A stretch of 64,000 bases of DNA from Pseudomonas entomophila. Its GTDB lineage: Bacteria > Pseudomonadota > Gammaproteobacteria > Pseudomonadales > Pseudomonadaceae. Position 1 is the first letter of the stretch, and every line of letters starts with the position of its first letter. Where the stretch lies: contig NZ_JARGCS010000056.1 of assembly GCF_029193575.1 (NCBI RefSeq), forward strand, positions 558,001 to 622,000. The letters run 5' to 3'. Below the pieces are notes generated by a model. The model was not told where the DNA came from. It saw only the letters and a list, made by a program, of their open reading frames with translations, and ran no database searches. Below, in pieces: positions 44,990 to 55,009 of the stretch. The position numbers and the translations under genes are program-made.

Positions 44990-45648
44990 CACTTGGCTCC
45001 CTTGAGGCTGCCGGCCGGCAGTTTGTCCATGGCCTCGACGATGCCGCTGGCCCAAGCCTTGTAGCCGGCGATGGTGAAGTGCTGGCCGTCGGTGGTCACC
45101 CACTGGCCAGGCTTGGACATCGTCAGCGAGTCGACGTAGGTGCACGGCGCCACATTGGCGGCGAGGAACTGCGACATCAGCTGGGTGCGCTGGTCGTTCT
45201 TCTTGTACATGCCGCCGACCTTGCCCCAGGCCGGGCCGACCCACACGCACTGGGTGCCGGTCTCGGCGATGGCCTTGGTCAGGCCAGTGACGCTTTGCCA
45301 GGCCCAGGCCTTGGGGAAGGCGGGCTTGTCGTAGCTGGCCATGGTGTCGCCGATCACCAGCACCACCACGTCGGGCTTGTGCTTGGCGATCAGCTCCTTG
45401 ATCGGCGTGGTGGTGGCTTCGCGGCCCTTGATCTGGATCTTGCCGGTGTCCTTGAGCTCGGCGCCGCAATCGACCTTCTTGGTCACCAGCCAGTCGGCGG
45501 CGCTGGCACCGCAGGCGCCGATCGAATAGGCATGCCCGCCCTTGGCGACGATCGCGGCATTGAGTGGCTCGGTCAGGTGGTCGGCCAGGCTCATGTGGCT
45601 TTCGCCGAGCACCAGCATGGAGAGGCCGGCAATTGCAGAAGCAGGCAT
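44989..45648 (-). CDS. wssF: WssF-like SGNH hydrolase of the cellulose acetylation module
   Basis: This 219-residue SGNH/GDSL-family protein has block I GES (G15-E16-S17, in LVLGESHMS), IGDTMASYD in the block III region, and the catalytic D187-x-x-H190 in TTDGQHFT. Part of the N-terminus is hydrophobic (AIAGLSMLVLG) but not a strong signal peptide. In the SBW25 wss operon the equivalent gene is wssF, whose exact role (acetyl transfer or presentation of acetyl groups) is unresolved. It sits 21 bp after bcsC/wssE. Confidence 0.78.
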   Translation of the reverse strand: MPASAIAGLSMLVLGESHMSLADHLTEPLNAAIVAKGGHAYSIGACGASAADWLVTKKVDCGAELKDTGKIQIKGREATTTPIKELIAKHKPDVVVLVIGDTMASYDKPAFPKAWAWQSVTGLTKAIAETGTQCVWVGPAWGKVGGMYKKNDQRTQLMSQFLAANVAPCTYVDSLTMSKPGQWVTTDGQHFTIAGYKAWASGIVEAMDKLPAGSLKGAK

Positions 45649-45669
45649 GGTGAAACTCCCGAAATGGAA

Positions 45670-48600
45670 TCAGTTGGAATAGGGGGACCGGTAGGGGCTG
45701 ACCGGCAGGGCCATGGGGCGGTACTGGTCCTCGAACAAGTAGCGCACGTACATTCCGCCATTCCATTCGCGGTAGTCCTGGGCGTTGTTCAGGCCAACAT
45801 GGCCGCCGAGGATGAAGTTGCGTCCAAGCTGGTATTCGGCGGCACCCGCCAGGCTGTAGCCGATGCCGGTCTTGCTGTCGCTCTCGTACTCGGCCTCGCG
45901 GCCCAGGGCGGCGCTGGCCGCGGCTTGCAGGGTCGAGTCGCCGGGGAAGTAGTCGGCCGAATCCTGGCCAATGAACTGCACCCCGACCGAGCCCTTGACC
46001 GACACGGTCAGGCGATCGAAACGGCGCGCCCAGCTGACCGGCACACCGAGGGCGAAGAAGCTCTGCGGGCTGAAGTAGCCGCCGTGGCCATAGGTGTAGT
46101 AGCCCAGGTTCTTCTCGTAGCCCATGGCCATGAAGCTGAGGCCGGCGGTGAGCTGGGTGTCGTCGGTGTTCTGCAGGTACCAGTACACGCCGCTGCCAAG
46201 CTCGGCGCGGGTGTTGGTCTCGACATGGTGGCCGCGCAGGCTGTGCAGCGAGCCATACACGTAGGCGCCCGCCTGACGGTCATCGTAGCCCAGCTCCAGG
46301 CGCCCGCCGTTGGCAGTGACGCCACCCCACTTCTGCCCGGTGCGTTTGTCTTCGGCGCCGGCGAACGACAGCACGCTGTCGGTGACCGCGCGCCGCGACA
46401 GCTTGGCGCCCCAGTGCAGGTCAGGGTTGCCGGCAACCGGCCGCTCGACCGACACGCCGCCGACCATGGTGCTGTAGAGGAAGCCCTGGGGTGTGGTGCC
46501 GATATCGGCCTTGACGCCCTCGGCCTTGTTCTCGAAGGCCACGGCCACGCCGACGCCGTCGGCCTTCTGCGAACCGGGGCTGGCGCTGCCCGCCGGGGCC
46601 AGGGGGCCGGCGCCGAAGCGGCTGGAGGGCTCGCTGCCGGGGCTGCCGGCATTCAGCGAAACCGGCGTGACCCGCAGCGCCACGCGGCTGTCGCCGACCG
46701 GCATGCTCGCCTCGAACGGCGCCTGCACGTTGGCCATGCGGCCCAGGCCCGACTCACTGTCGTTGCCGGTGAACTCCAGCCCCTGGGCGACGTAGGCGCT
46801 GCGCTCCTGCAACACGTCGCTGAGGGCCTTGGCGGCTTCGCTCATGCCCGCGCGCGGGTCGGGCTTGCCGCCAGCGGCCGAGGCGGCGAACGGGTTGACG
46901 GGTGCGGCGGCCGCCACGCTGGCGGTGCTGGCGCGCTTGGCGAAGGGGTTGCCCGGCGCGCTGGCCGGGGCGGCCGCGGCGAAGGCGCTGTTGGACTGCT
47001 GGCGGTCTTCCTGGCGCACGATACGGCCCAGCAGCTCGGCGGCCTTCTCCGTGCGGCCCTGGAAGCGATAGATGCGCGCGGCGACACTGAGCACGTCCGG
47101 GTCGTCCGGCGCGGCCTTCAACGCCTGCTCCAGCAACTGGCTGGCGTAGCCGTCGTCACGCTGCTGCGCGGCGACGTCGGCGGCGCCCACCAGCAGGCGT
47201 GCGTCACCGGGGTTGCGTTGCACCAGCGGGCGGTAGATCTCCAGCGCCTTGCCGGTGTCGCCGTTGGCGGCGTACATGCGCGCCAGGGCGGCGCCGGCCA
47301 GCGGGTCTTGCGGGCGCAGGGCCAGAGCCGGGGCGAGGGTGTCGTAGGCGGCGGCAAGGTCGCCCTGCTCGCGCTGGGTATCGGCCTTGCGCACGCGCTG
47401 GAGGAACAGCAGGTCGTCGTACTGGCGGCGCTGCTCGGGGTCCAGGGCCTGGCCTTGCAGGTCGCGCAGGATACCGTCGACCTCAGCGGTCTGGCCGGCC
47501 TGCAACAGCACGCCGGCATAGCGCAGCATCAGCCCCGGCTCGACCCGCGCGCTGCCGGCCATGGTGCCGCGCAGCAGGGTCAGCGCGCGTTGCGGGTCCT
47601 TGGCGTCGGCATAGGCGGAGGCCAGTTGCGATTGGCGCTCGGGGTTGCCCTGGGTCAGCGGCTCCAGGCGCGAGAGGAACACCCGCGCCTCCTGGTAGCT
47701 GCCGCGCTTGTTCAGGGCGTCGATCTCTTGCAGGCGCTGGCGGAACTCCAGGTCGCCAAGCAGCTTGTTGACCTCGGCGTTGCGCGACTGCGGCGGGATG
47801 CTCGACAGCAGTTCGCGGGCCTTGCCCCACTCGCCCTGCTGCATCGAGAACAGCGCCGAGGTATACAGCGCGTCGGGGTCGTTGGGGTGCGCCTGCAACT
47901 GCCCGTCCATCAGGCTGCGGGCCTCGGCGCTGGCGCCGAGGTCGAGGTACAGGCGGGCCAGGCCGAAGCGCGCCCACGTGTTGTTGGGGTCGTTGCGCAG
48001 CGCCTCTTCCAGCGCCGCGCGCTGGCCGGCGCTGTCGCCGCGCTGCTCGGCCAGGCGCGCCTGCTGCATGGCCAGGTCGGCGCGCATCTGGCCGACGCCG
48101 CCGAGCTTGGACTGTTCGTCCGCCGGCAGTTGCTGCACTTCGCGCAGCGCCTGCTCCTGCTTGCCCTGGCGCGCCAAGGTGGCGGCCAGGCCACGGCGGG
48201 CCTGGGCGTTGTTCGGGTTGCGTTGCAACACTTGCCGGTACAGCGTCTCGGCGCCGGCATTGTCGCCACGCGCGGCCAGCACGTCGGCCAGCGCGGCGCT
48301 GGCCTCGGGCGCCTGGGGCTTGATGCGCAGGGCTTCCTGCAACTGCGCGCGGGCGTCGGCGTCGCGGCCCTTGACCAGGCTGTCGCGGGCGCGTTGCAGC
48401 AACGACCAGTAGCGCACGTCCTCGAGCGGCTTCTGCCAGCCCTTGCCACCGGCCTTGACCGCGCGGGCCAACAGCACCTCGGCGTCTTCCAGGCGGTTCT
48501 GCTGCTGGCGCAGCACACCGAGGCCCCCCAAGGCATCGGCGTCGTTGGGGGCGGTTTTCAGGCGGGCGCTCAGCTCGCGCTCGGCCGTGGCCTGGTCGCC

Positions 48601-49458
48601 GCGTTCCAAGGCCTTCAAGCCACGGTCGAGCTGCGGGTCGCGACGCCACACGGTGGCACCGGCATCGGCCTGGCTGCCACCCTTGGCCAGCAGGGCGCGG
48701 ATCTCGGTGTCGTCCGGGTGCGCCTTGAGGAACGACTCGAACAGCGGCTGCTGGCGCTTGTTCGGCGCCCCCAGCCAGGTCAGCGCCAGGCGCCAGGTCT
48801 CGTCGGCGTCGCCGCCGATGTCCTCGCGCTTGGCCAGGCGCTCAAGGGCGCGCACGCCTTCCTCGCGGGTGTCTTCGCGGCGCACCAGGTGCTTGGCCAG
48901 GAACAGCGACACGTAGGGGTCGTCCGGGCGCTCCTGCAACAGGCGCTCGAAACCGGCGCGGGCCTCAGGCCATTGGCCGTCGAGGAAGCCCAGGTTGTTG
49001 TAGAACTCGCGCCCCACCAGGCCGTGGCCCGGCTTGTTGCCCAGGGCCTGGCGGAACAGCTGGTCGGCGCGCGGGCGGTCGTTGTTGTCGACGGCCAGGC
49101 GCGCCTGCTCCAGCAGCTTGGCATTGGCCGGGTCGCCCAGGCGGATGTCCTGGGCCAGCAGCGCGGCCTGCTGCGGCGCGGGCGACAGTGCTTGCAGACG
49201 GTTGAGGTATTCGCCGGCCTTGGCCAGTTGCTTGTCCTTCACCGCGATCAGGCCCAGGCCGTACAGCGCCTCGGGACTGCTGGCGTCGAGCAGCAGCAGC
49301 TTGTTCCACACCTCGGCGGCGCGCTTGGGCTTGTCTTCGGCCTGCCAATACAGGCCCTGCTCCACCAGCAGGCGCTTGGGGTCGCTGCTCTCGGCGAGCG
49401 CAGCGCCCTGCACGAGGACGGCCAGCAGACCCAGGGTCAGGGGGCTTTTGCGGAACAT
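45670..49458 (-). CDS. wssE: WssE/BcsC cellulose export outer-membrane protein
   Basis: This 1262-residue exported protein has a signal peptide (LTLGLLAVLVQGAALA), a long periplasmic superhelix of about 19 TPR repeats (~25-870, for example YRQVLQRNPNNAQARRGLAATLARQGKQEQA), a low-complexity linker rich in NPFA repeats (~880-930) and a C-terminal beta barrel (~970-1262, ending RYLFEDQYRPMALPVSPYRSPYSN). BcsC guides nascent cellulose through the periplasm and outer membrane. Its start lies inside the end of wssD, overlapping 22 bp. The NPFAKRAS/NPFAASA spacing is a small internal duplication. Confidence 0.93.
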   Translation of the reverse strand: MFRKSPLTLGLLAVLVQGAALAESSDPKRLLVEQGLYWQAEDKPKRAAEVWNKLLLLDASSPEALYGLGLIAVKDKQLAKAGEYLNRLQALSPAPQQAALLAQDIRLGDPANAKLLEQARLAVDNNDRPRADQLFRQALGNKPGHGLVGREFYNNLGFLDGQWPEARAGFERLLQERPDDPYVSLFLAKHLVRREDTREEGVRALERLAKREDIGGDADETWRLALTWLGAPNKRQQPLFESFLKAHPDDTEIRALLAKGGSQADAGATVWRRDPQLDRGLKALERGDQATAERELSARLKTAPNDADALGGLGVLRQQQNRLEDAEVLLARAVKAGGKGWQKPLEDVRYWSLLQRARDSLVKGRDADARAQLQEALRIKPQAPEASAALADVLAARGDNAGAETLYRQVLQRNPNNAQARRGLAATLARQGKQEQALREVQQLPADEQSKLGGVGQMRADLAMQQARLAEQRGDSAGQRAALEEALRNDPNNTWARFGLARLYLDLGASAEARSLMDGQLQAHPNDPDALYTSALFSMQQGEWGKARELLSSIPPQSRNAEVNKLLGDLEFRQRLQEIDALNKRGSYQEARVFLSRLEPLTQGNPERQSQLASAYADAKDPQRALTLLRGTMAGSARVEPGLMLRYAGVLLQAGQTAEVDGILRDLQGQALDPEQRRQYDDLLFLQRVRKADTQREQGDLAAAYDTLAPALALRPQDPLAGAALARMYAANGDTGKALEIYRPLVQRNPGDARLLVGAADVAAQQRDDGYASQLLEQALKAAPDDPDVLSVAARIYRFQGRTEKAAELLGRIVRQEDRQQSNSAFAAAAPASAPGNPFAKRASTASVAAAAPVNPFAASAAGGKPDPRAGMSEAAKALSDVLQERSAYVAQGLEFTGNDSESGLGRMANVQAPFEASMPVGDSRVALRVTPVSLNAGSPGSEPSSRFGAGPLAPAGSASPGSQKADGVGVAVAFENKAEGVKADIGTTPQGFLYSTMVGGVSVERPVAGNPDLHWGAKLSRRAVTDSVLSFAGAEDKRTGQKWGGVTANGGRLELGYDDRQAGAYVYGSLHSLRGHHVETNTRAELGSGVYWYLQNTDDTQLTAGLSFMAMGYEKNLGYYTYGHGGYFSPQSFFALGVPVSWARRFDRLTVSVKGSVGVQFIGQDSADYFPGDSTLQAAASAALGREAEYESDSKTGIGYSLAGAAEYQLGRNFILGGHVGLNNAQDYREWNGGMYVRYLFEDQYRPMALPVSPYRSPYSN

Positions 49459-50615
49459 TCGGACTCCCAGGAAAGCTTCAATTGGCCGTCGGCGGCGAAG
49501 CGGTAGCGTTGCTCGCTCCACCCCAGGCCGAACAGGCTGAGCATGTAGTTGTAATAAACCGGGGGCGCCTTGGCATCGCGCGGCGCTTGCAGGGCGGCAT
49601 CCAGCTCGCGGCGGGCGCGGCGCTCCTGCAGGTCGGCCAGCCACGGCTGGTTGAGGGCACGGAAGTACGGCACCAGGGCGGCAGAGAAACCGAACGGCCC
49701 GCTGCCTTCGACGGCGCCGCTGGCCACGGCGACTTTCTCCGGCGGCACGCCGCTGGAGGCGGTCGGCGCGCTCATGCCGCCAAGGGCGGCGAGGATGGCG
49801 GCGGCATGCGGGTCTTTCGGGTCGGTCATGCCGGCCCACAGGTACACGCGAATGGCGTCGTAGCTGCCGAGGTCGCCGCTGGTGGCGTCACGGGTGAACA
49901 CGCCGGTCTTGTCGGAGGTCGCGCGGTAGCCGACCCAGTCGGCGGCAAAGCCGTTGGCGCCGCCTTCGCGCAGCAGCTTCACGCTGCTTTGCAGCACCTG
50001 TGCCCAGGGCCCTTTGGGGTCGGCCTTGGCCAGTCGGCGCAGCACCGGCAGCGGCACGTAGCTGGGGTTCAGGCGCCACAAATGGTCGGGCTGGGCGAAG
50101 CCCACCGGGCCGGGCAGCAGGGTCGCGCCCAGGCCCGGCAGTTCGGCGACTTCGCGCGCCTTGACCTGGCCCAGCAGGGCCAAGGCGTCGGCGCGGTAGG
50201 CGGGCACTTTCCACAGGCGGTCGGCTTCGAGCAAGGCGTAGGCGAACCACAGGTCGGCGTCGGAGGCAGCGTTGGCGTCCCGCACCTGCCACTGGCCATC
50301 AGCGCCCTGGCCCCAGAGCCAGCCGGGCAGCATCTTGCCGGGGTCGTTGCCGGCCAGGTTCTCGCGGCTCCAGCGCCAGATGCGCTCGAAACGCGCGCGG
50401 TCATTGCCCACCAGGGCGAAGAACAGCGCGTAGGACTGCCCCTCGGAGGTGCTGTGGTTGGGCTTGAGGCTCGACTCCAGCACCCGCCCGTCCTCCTGCA
50501 CCCAGCGCTGGGCGAAGGTCTGCCACAGCGCCCACGGCGCCTCGCAGGCCGCCTGCACGGGCAACCCGGTGAGCAGCAGCAAGGCCAGCAGGGCGCGGGA
50601 CAGGAGGCGGGTCAT
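49437..50615 (-). CDS. wssD: WssD/BcsZ periplasmic cellulase (GH8)
   Basis: This 392-residue endo-1,4-glucanase of glycoside hydrolase family 8 has a signal peptide (LLSRALLALLLLTGLPVQA). The probable catalytic acid is E58 in HSTSEGQSYALFFAL, with the acidic pair D119/D121 in NAASDADLWFAYALLEADR. BcsZ trims cellulose during synthesis and is needed for normal polymer output. It lies 3 bp after wssC. Confidence 0.93.
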   Translation of the reverse strand: MTRLLSRALLALLLLTGLPVQAACEAPWALWQTFAQRWVQEDGRVLESSLKPNHSTSEGQSYALFFALVGNDRARFERIWRWSRENLAGNDPGKMLPGWLWGQGADGQWQVRDANAASDADLWFAYALLEADRLWKVPAYRADALALLGQVKAREVAELPGLGATLLPGPVGFAQPDHLWRLNPSYVPLPVLRRLAKADPKGPWAQVLQSSVKLLREGGANGFAADWVGYRATSDKTGVFTRDATSGDLGSYDAIRVYLWAGMTDPKDPHAAAILAALGGMSAPTASSGVPPEKVAVASGAVEGSGPFGFSAALVPYFRALNQPWLADLQERRARRELDAALQAPRDAKAPPVYYNYMLSLFGLGWSEQRYRFAADGQLKLSWESECSAKAP

Positions 50616-50618
50616 GGC

Positions 50619-52847
50619 TCAGTCCTTCAACCGATCGCGGGCACGGGCACGCAGGCTGAGGAACAGCAGCAGGCTGGCCAGGGCCACGCCGGCGGCGGTC
50701 AGCAACACGGTGCCGCCCAAGTGGCGCGACATCCACCACTGCAGGTAGCGCACCCAGCCCAGGTCGCCGATGTAGTACTGCTCCTCGGCCACCAGCGAGG
50801 TGACACGGGTACCGTTGACCACCGCCAGGCTGCCCTGGATCGAGCCCTGGTCTTCCAGGGTGGCGCCCAGGGCGGTGGTGACCTCGGCCAGCCCCTGCGG
50901 GCTGCCGGCGGCCAGCACCACCACGCTGCGGCCGCTGTCCAGCGGCGACTCGAAGCCGGTGAGGTAGTTGCTCACCGCACCGGTCTCCAGGGCCAGGCTG
51001 CTGCGCGAAGGACGCTGGTCGACGCGGTCGTCGCCGCTGACCCAGTCACGCACGCGGTACACCAGGTCCGACAGCTCGAACTGCGAATTGCCGCTCAGGC
51101 TCACCGGCAGGTGGCTTTCCCAGCGTTGCAGCAGCGGCTGGTTGGCGCCGGAGGCGATCACCAGCAGGTCCTTGCCACGCAGGGCGGCGTCGTCGCCCGC
51201 AGCGACCACGCGCACGCCGGTGGCGGGCAGGCCTGTGGAGTCGCCAAAGCGGCCGAGCACGTCGAGCAGCGCGGAGACTTCTTCGGCGCCATAGCCGTCG
51301 GGCATCACCACGGCGGTTTCGGACAGGTCGGCCAGGCGCGTGAAGGGGAAGCCGCTGTCACGGAACACGCCCAGGTTGGGCATGGCGATGAAGTGGCGGT
51401 AGTCGCTGAGGTCGAGGGTCGAATCCGGCTCGATGGCACCGCGCATGTTGTCGATGATGATGTCGCGGCATTCGCCCTGCTTGATGTAGTCGTACATGAA
51501 GCGCAGCTGCAAGGCCGATTGCAGCGGGAAGCTGGCCAGTGGCACGGTGATCTGGGCCTCGCGCAGCAGGCTTTCGTCCTGCTTGAGGCGGGCGATCAGC
51601 GACTGGTCGCCCTTGAGCGCTTCCTGCGACGGCAGCGGCAGCGACTTGATGAAGCGGCCGCTGATGCTGACCAGCAGCGACGAGTTGGTCGACACCGGCT
51701 GCGGCGTGTAGCGGTACTTGAGGTTCAGCGGCACGCCCTTCTCACGCCAGGTGAAGAGGTCCGGCGGCAGACGCATGGGCAGGCTGATGGTGCCTGGGTC
51801 ATAGCCGGAGACGCTCAGGCGCTTGGCCTCGAGCAACTCACCGAGCTTGACCGGGCGATCGCTCGGCAGCCAGTTCGGCGCGTCATAGGGCTTTCGCGGG
51901 CGTAGCTGGGTAACGCCGTTGATGCTGGCCTGCTCGCCTTTCATCACTTGGCTGCCGCTGACCAGCGCGAGCGCCGCCTGCTTGAGTTGTTGGGCATCGG
52001 CGCCCGCGATCAGCAGCAGCTTGCCATTGGGGTCGTTGGGGTTGGTGACGATGCGCAGCGTCGGCTTGTTGCTCGCTTGCGCACCCAGGCCCGCCGGGGC
52101 TTGCTGGCCGCTGATCAACACGATGGCGTTGCCCTGCGCCGGCAGTTGGCCCAGCAGCACCGGGAAGCGCGCGCCCCGGTAGCTGGCCAGGCCGCCGAAC
52201 CACGAGGCCACCGCGCCCGCGGCTTCGAGGTCGCTGGTGCCCGGGGTGTCGGCGAACACGAACGGCAGCTCCAGCACGCGCGCGTCGCGACGGTCGAAGA
52301 ACGGCGTGGGCAGCAGCGCCAGGTCGTTGGGCAGTTGCAGCGGCGTCAGTTGCAGGTCGAGCTGGCTGGCGTTGCTGACCTTGGCCCACAGGCTGGAATG
52401 CTGCGGGTCTTCGCACTGCATGGTGTAGTGGCCGATCAACTGCAGGGTCAGGCGGTTGAAGTCGGTGATCAGGTAAGGCGGGATCTCCACCACCTGCTTC
52501 TGCGGGGCGCCCGCGGCTTCCTTGGGCAGCGGGATGCTCGCGGCGACCTGGTCGTTGATCAGCACGTTGAGTTGCGACATGTCGGGGATCAACGCAGGCG
52601 AGTAGCTGTACTCCAGGTTCAGCTTGGCGCCGGTCACCACGCGGTCGGTGCGCACGTCGAAGTTGACGCTGTCGCTGCCCTCGATGCCGCGCAGGTTCAG
52701 GGTGTAGCTCGCGCCCAGTTGCTTGAGCGTGGCGCTTTGACCGGCCACGCCGCCTTCCGGCGCCTGCTCTTGGGCGTGCGTCGGCGAAGCGGCAAGCAGC
52801 AGCAGGGACAGCGGCACGGCGAAGACGCGCAGGAAGGTCGGGGTCAT
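50619..52847 (-). CDS. wssC: WssC/BcsB cellulose synthase periplasmic subunit
   Basis: This 742-residue protein has a signal peptide (PLSLLLLAASPTHA), two carbohydrate-binding and two flavodoxin-like BcsB domains (~50-690; for example LNLRGIEGSDSVNFDVRTDRVVTGAKLNLEYSYSPALIPD) and a single C-terminal transmembrane anchor (VLLTAAGVALASLLLFLSL) that packs on BcsA. It accepts the glucan chain as it leaves the synthase. Its start overlaps the wssB stop by 4 bp. Confidence 0.94.
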   Translation of the reverse strand: MTPTFLRVFAVPLSLLLLAASPTHAQEQAPEGGVAGQSATLKQLGASYTLNLRGIEGSDSVNFDVRTDRVVTGAKLNLEYSYSPALIPDMSQLNVLINDQVAASIPLPKEAAGAPQKQVVEIPPYLITDFNRLTLQLIGHYTMQCEDPQHSSLWAKVSNASQLDLQLTPLQLPNDLALLPTPFFDRRDARVLELPFVFADTPGTSDLEAAGAVASWFGGLASYRGARFPVLLGQLPAQGNAIVLISGQQAPAGLGAQASNKPTLRIVTNPNDPNGKLLLIAGADAQQLKQAALALVSGSQVMKGEQASINGVTQLRPRKPYDAPNWLPSDRPVKLGELLEAKRLSVSGYDPGTISLPMRLPPDLFTWREKGVPLNLKYRYTPQPVSTNSSLLVSISGRFIKSLPLPSQEALKGDQSLIARLKQDESLLREAQITVPLASFPLQSALQLRFMYDYIKQGECRDIIIDNMRGAIEPDSTLDLSDYRHFIAMPNLGVFRDSGFPFTRLADLSETAVVMPDGYGAEEVSALLDVLGRFGDSTGLPATGVRVVAAGDDAALRGKDLLVIASGANQPLLQRWESHLPVSLSGNSQFELSDLVYRVRDWVSGDDRVDQRPSRSSLALETGAVSNYLTGFESPLDSGRSVVVLAAGSPQGLAEVTTALGATLEDQGSIQGSLAVVNGTRVTSLVAEEQYYIGDLGWVRYLQWWMSRHLGGTVLLTAAGVALASLLLFLSLRARARDRLKD

Positions 52848-55006
52848 GGAGTCCTCTGGGGTTCGGTGCCAGGCGAGGCGGCAGCCGGGCGCACACGCTG
52901 CGCCGCGACCACCACACTTGCCCGAGCGAGCTGGCGCACTCCGCGCCAGCCGATGCGTGAGACTTCCGCCAAGGCCGACAGCGGCGTGTCGGCGCCCTGC
53001 CCCCAGGCGTTGGCCCAGGTGTCGGCGCGCGCGAAGGTCAGGCGGGTAAGTTCGAATTGTTGGTGCAGGTCCAGCTCGAGGAAGGTCAGGCCGAGCACGG
53101 TGCCACGGCTGAACACCACCTGGGCGGGCAGCACGCATTCCTGTTCGTCGAGGAACAGCGAGATCTGCACCCGCTCGCCCTTGGCGACCACCGCGCCCTC
53201 GGGCAAGGTCAGGCCGACGCCGCGCTGGGAGAAGTCGTTGGTGGTGCAGGCGACGGTCTTGCCGTCGGCCAGGCTGACGGTGGCCGGCAGCTTGGCGTAC
53301 ACGCGCGGCTCGGCGCGGATCTGTCGGGTTTCACTGGCCACCGCCACGGCAGCGGCGCTGATGATGATGTTGTACACCGTCCAGCCGAGGTTGATCAGGA
53401 TGGTGGTGCCGCTGACGTCAGGGTTGAAGCCGAGCTTGTACAGGCCAATGGCGGCGCCCGCGAGGTTGAGCAGCAGCACAGCGATGTAGGGGCGTGCCAG
53501 CTTCCAGTCGAAGTAGCCTTCTTCGATCATGCCGCCCTTGGCGGTCACGTTGAAGCCGCCGGACTTGGGGTTGATCATCGCCAGCATCACCGGGCGCATG
53601 ATGTACCAAGCCAGCACGGTCTCGTAGACCTCGTTCCAGAACGAGTGGCGGAAGCGCCCCTGGATGGTCGAGTTGGTCACGCTGGCGATCATGATGTGCG
53701 GCAGCGCGTAAGCCATGATCAGCAGGGCCGGCGCCTGGAACACCTGGGCCTCGAACACCAGGTAGGCCAGTGGCGCGGTGAGGAACACCAGGCGCGGCAG
53801 GCCATAGAAGAAGTGCAGCATGGCGTTGAGGTAGCACAGCCGTTGGCCGAGGGCCAGGCCCTTGCCCAGCAGCGGGTTGTCGGTGCGGAAGATCTGCGCC
53901 ATGCCCCGCGCCCAGCGAATGCGCTGGCCGATGTGGCCCGACAGGCTTTCGGTGGCCAGGCCCGCGGCCTGGGGCAGCGGCAGGTAGGCGGTGTTGTAGC
54001 CACGGCGGTTGAGCTTGAGCGCCGTGTGGGCATCTTCGGTCACGGTCTCGACGGCGATGCCGCCGACTTCCTCCAGCGGGCCGCGCTTGATCACCGCGCA
54101 CGAGCCGCAGAAGAAGGTGGCGTTCCACAGGTCGTTGCCGTCCTGGATCAGGCCGTAGAACAACTCGCCCTCGTTGGGCACGGCGCGGAAGGTCTCGAGG
54201 TTCTTCTCGAACGGGTCGGGCGAGAAGAAGAAGTGCGGGGTTTGCAGCAGCGACAGCTTCGGGTCCTTGAGGAACCAGCCCATGCACACCTGGAGGAACG
54301 AGCGGGTGGGCACGTGGTCGGCGTCGAAGATGGCGATGTAGTCGCCGCTGGTCTGGCGCAGGGCGTTGTTGAGGTTGCCGGCCTTGGCGTGCTTGTTGTC
54401 GTTACGGGTGATGTAGCCCACCCCGGCGGTGGCGCAGAAGTCACGGAACTCCTCACGACGGCCGTCGTCGAGGACATAGACGTTGAGCTTTTCGTGCGGC
54501 CAGTCGATCGCCAGCGCCGCCAGGGTGGTGCGGCGGATGATTTCCAGCGGTTCGTTGTAGGTGGGGATGTACACGTCCACCGACGGCCACAGCGTGGCGT
54601 CGGGCGGCAGCGGGTGCGGCTTGCGTTGCAGTGGCCAGGCGGTCTGCATGTAGCCAAGCAACAGCACCAGCAGGGCATACAGCTCGGCAGCCACCAGGCC
54701 GTAGCCGAAGAACATGTCCAGCGGGCTCTCGAAGCCCAGCGACGAGGTCAAACGCCAATACAGGTAGCGCAGCGAGGCGATCGACGACATCACGATCATC
54801 GCCAGCACGGCCAGGCGGTGGGCGCGTTTGCGCAGCACCAGGGTGGCGCCCATGCAGACGACGCTGAACAGCAGTTGGTCTTCGAGCTCGAACGGCACGA
54901 TGACCACCACCATCAGCATCGTCAGGGCCAGCAGCCCCAGCAGCAGGCTCCAGCCCTTGTGCGCACGCACGCCCTCACCTGCCTTGCGCAGGCCCGCAAG
55001 ACGCAC
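52844..55006 (-). CDS. wssB: WssB/BcsA cellulose synthase catalytic subunit with PilZ domain
   Basis: This 720-residue processive glycosyltransferase (GT2) has transmembrane helices flanking the catalytic domain. Key residues are D180/D181 (VLDDG), D228-x-D230 (FDADH), T323-E324-D325 and Q361-RIRW365. A PilZ domain (~560-660) with R564-AEP-R568 and D591-F-S593-xx-G596 binds cyclic-di-GMP, which relieves autoinhibition. It polymerises UDP-glucose to beta-1,4-glucan while exporting it. The start is a GTG 3 bp after wssA; no better ATG is available nearby. Confidence 0.94.
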   Translation of the reverse strand: MRLAGLRKAGEGVRAHKGWSLLLGLLALTMLMVVVIVPFELEDQLLFSVVCMGATLVLRKRAHRLAVLAMIVMSSIASLRYLYWRLTSSLGFESPLDMFFGYGLVAAELYALLVLLLGYMQTAWPLQRKPHPLPPDATLWPSVDVYIPTYNEPLEIIRRTTLAALAIDWPHEKLNVYVLDDGRREEFRDFCATAGVGYITRNDNKHAKAGNLNNALRQTSGDYIAIFDADHVPTRSFLQVCMGWFLKDPKLSLLQTPHFFFSPDPFEKNLETFRAVPNEGELFYGLIQDGNDLWNATFFCGSCAVIKRGPLEEVGGIAVETVTEDAHTALKLNRRGYNTAYLPLPQAAGLATESLSGHIGQRIRWARGMAQIFRTDNPLLGKGLALGQRLCYLNAMLHFFYGLPRLVFLTAPLAYLVFEAQVFQAPALLIMAYALPHIMIASVTNSTIQGRFRHSFWNEVYETVLAWYIMRPVMLAMINPKSGGFNVTAKGGMIEEGYFDWKLARPYIAVLLLNLAGAAIGLYKLGFNPDVSGTTILINLGWTVYNIIISAAAVAVASETRQIRAEPRVYAKLPATVSLADGKTVACTTNDFSQRGVGLTLPEGAVVAKGERVQISLFLDEQECVLPAQVVFSRGTVLGLTFLELDLHQQFELTRLTFARADTWANAWGQGADTPLSALAEVSRIGWRGVRQLARASVVVAAQRVRPAAASPGTEPQRTP

Positions 55007-55009
55007 GGG

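Noticed and set aside
45079..49506. 1475-codon open frame on the plus strand opposite wssE/wssF
   Set aside because: It is an antisense frame of a GC-rich gene with Ala/Gln/Leu-rich TPR repeats; it has no domain-like sequence, and the opposite strand encodes a clear BcsC.
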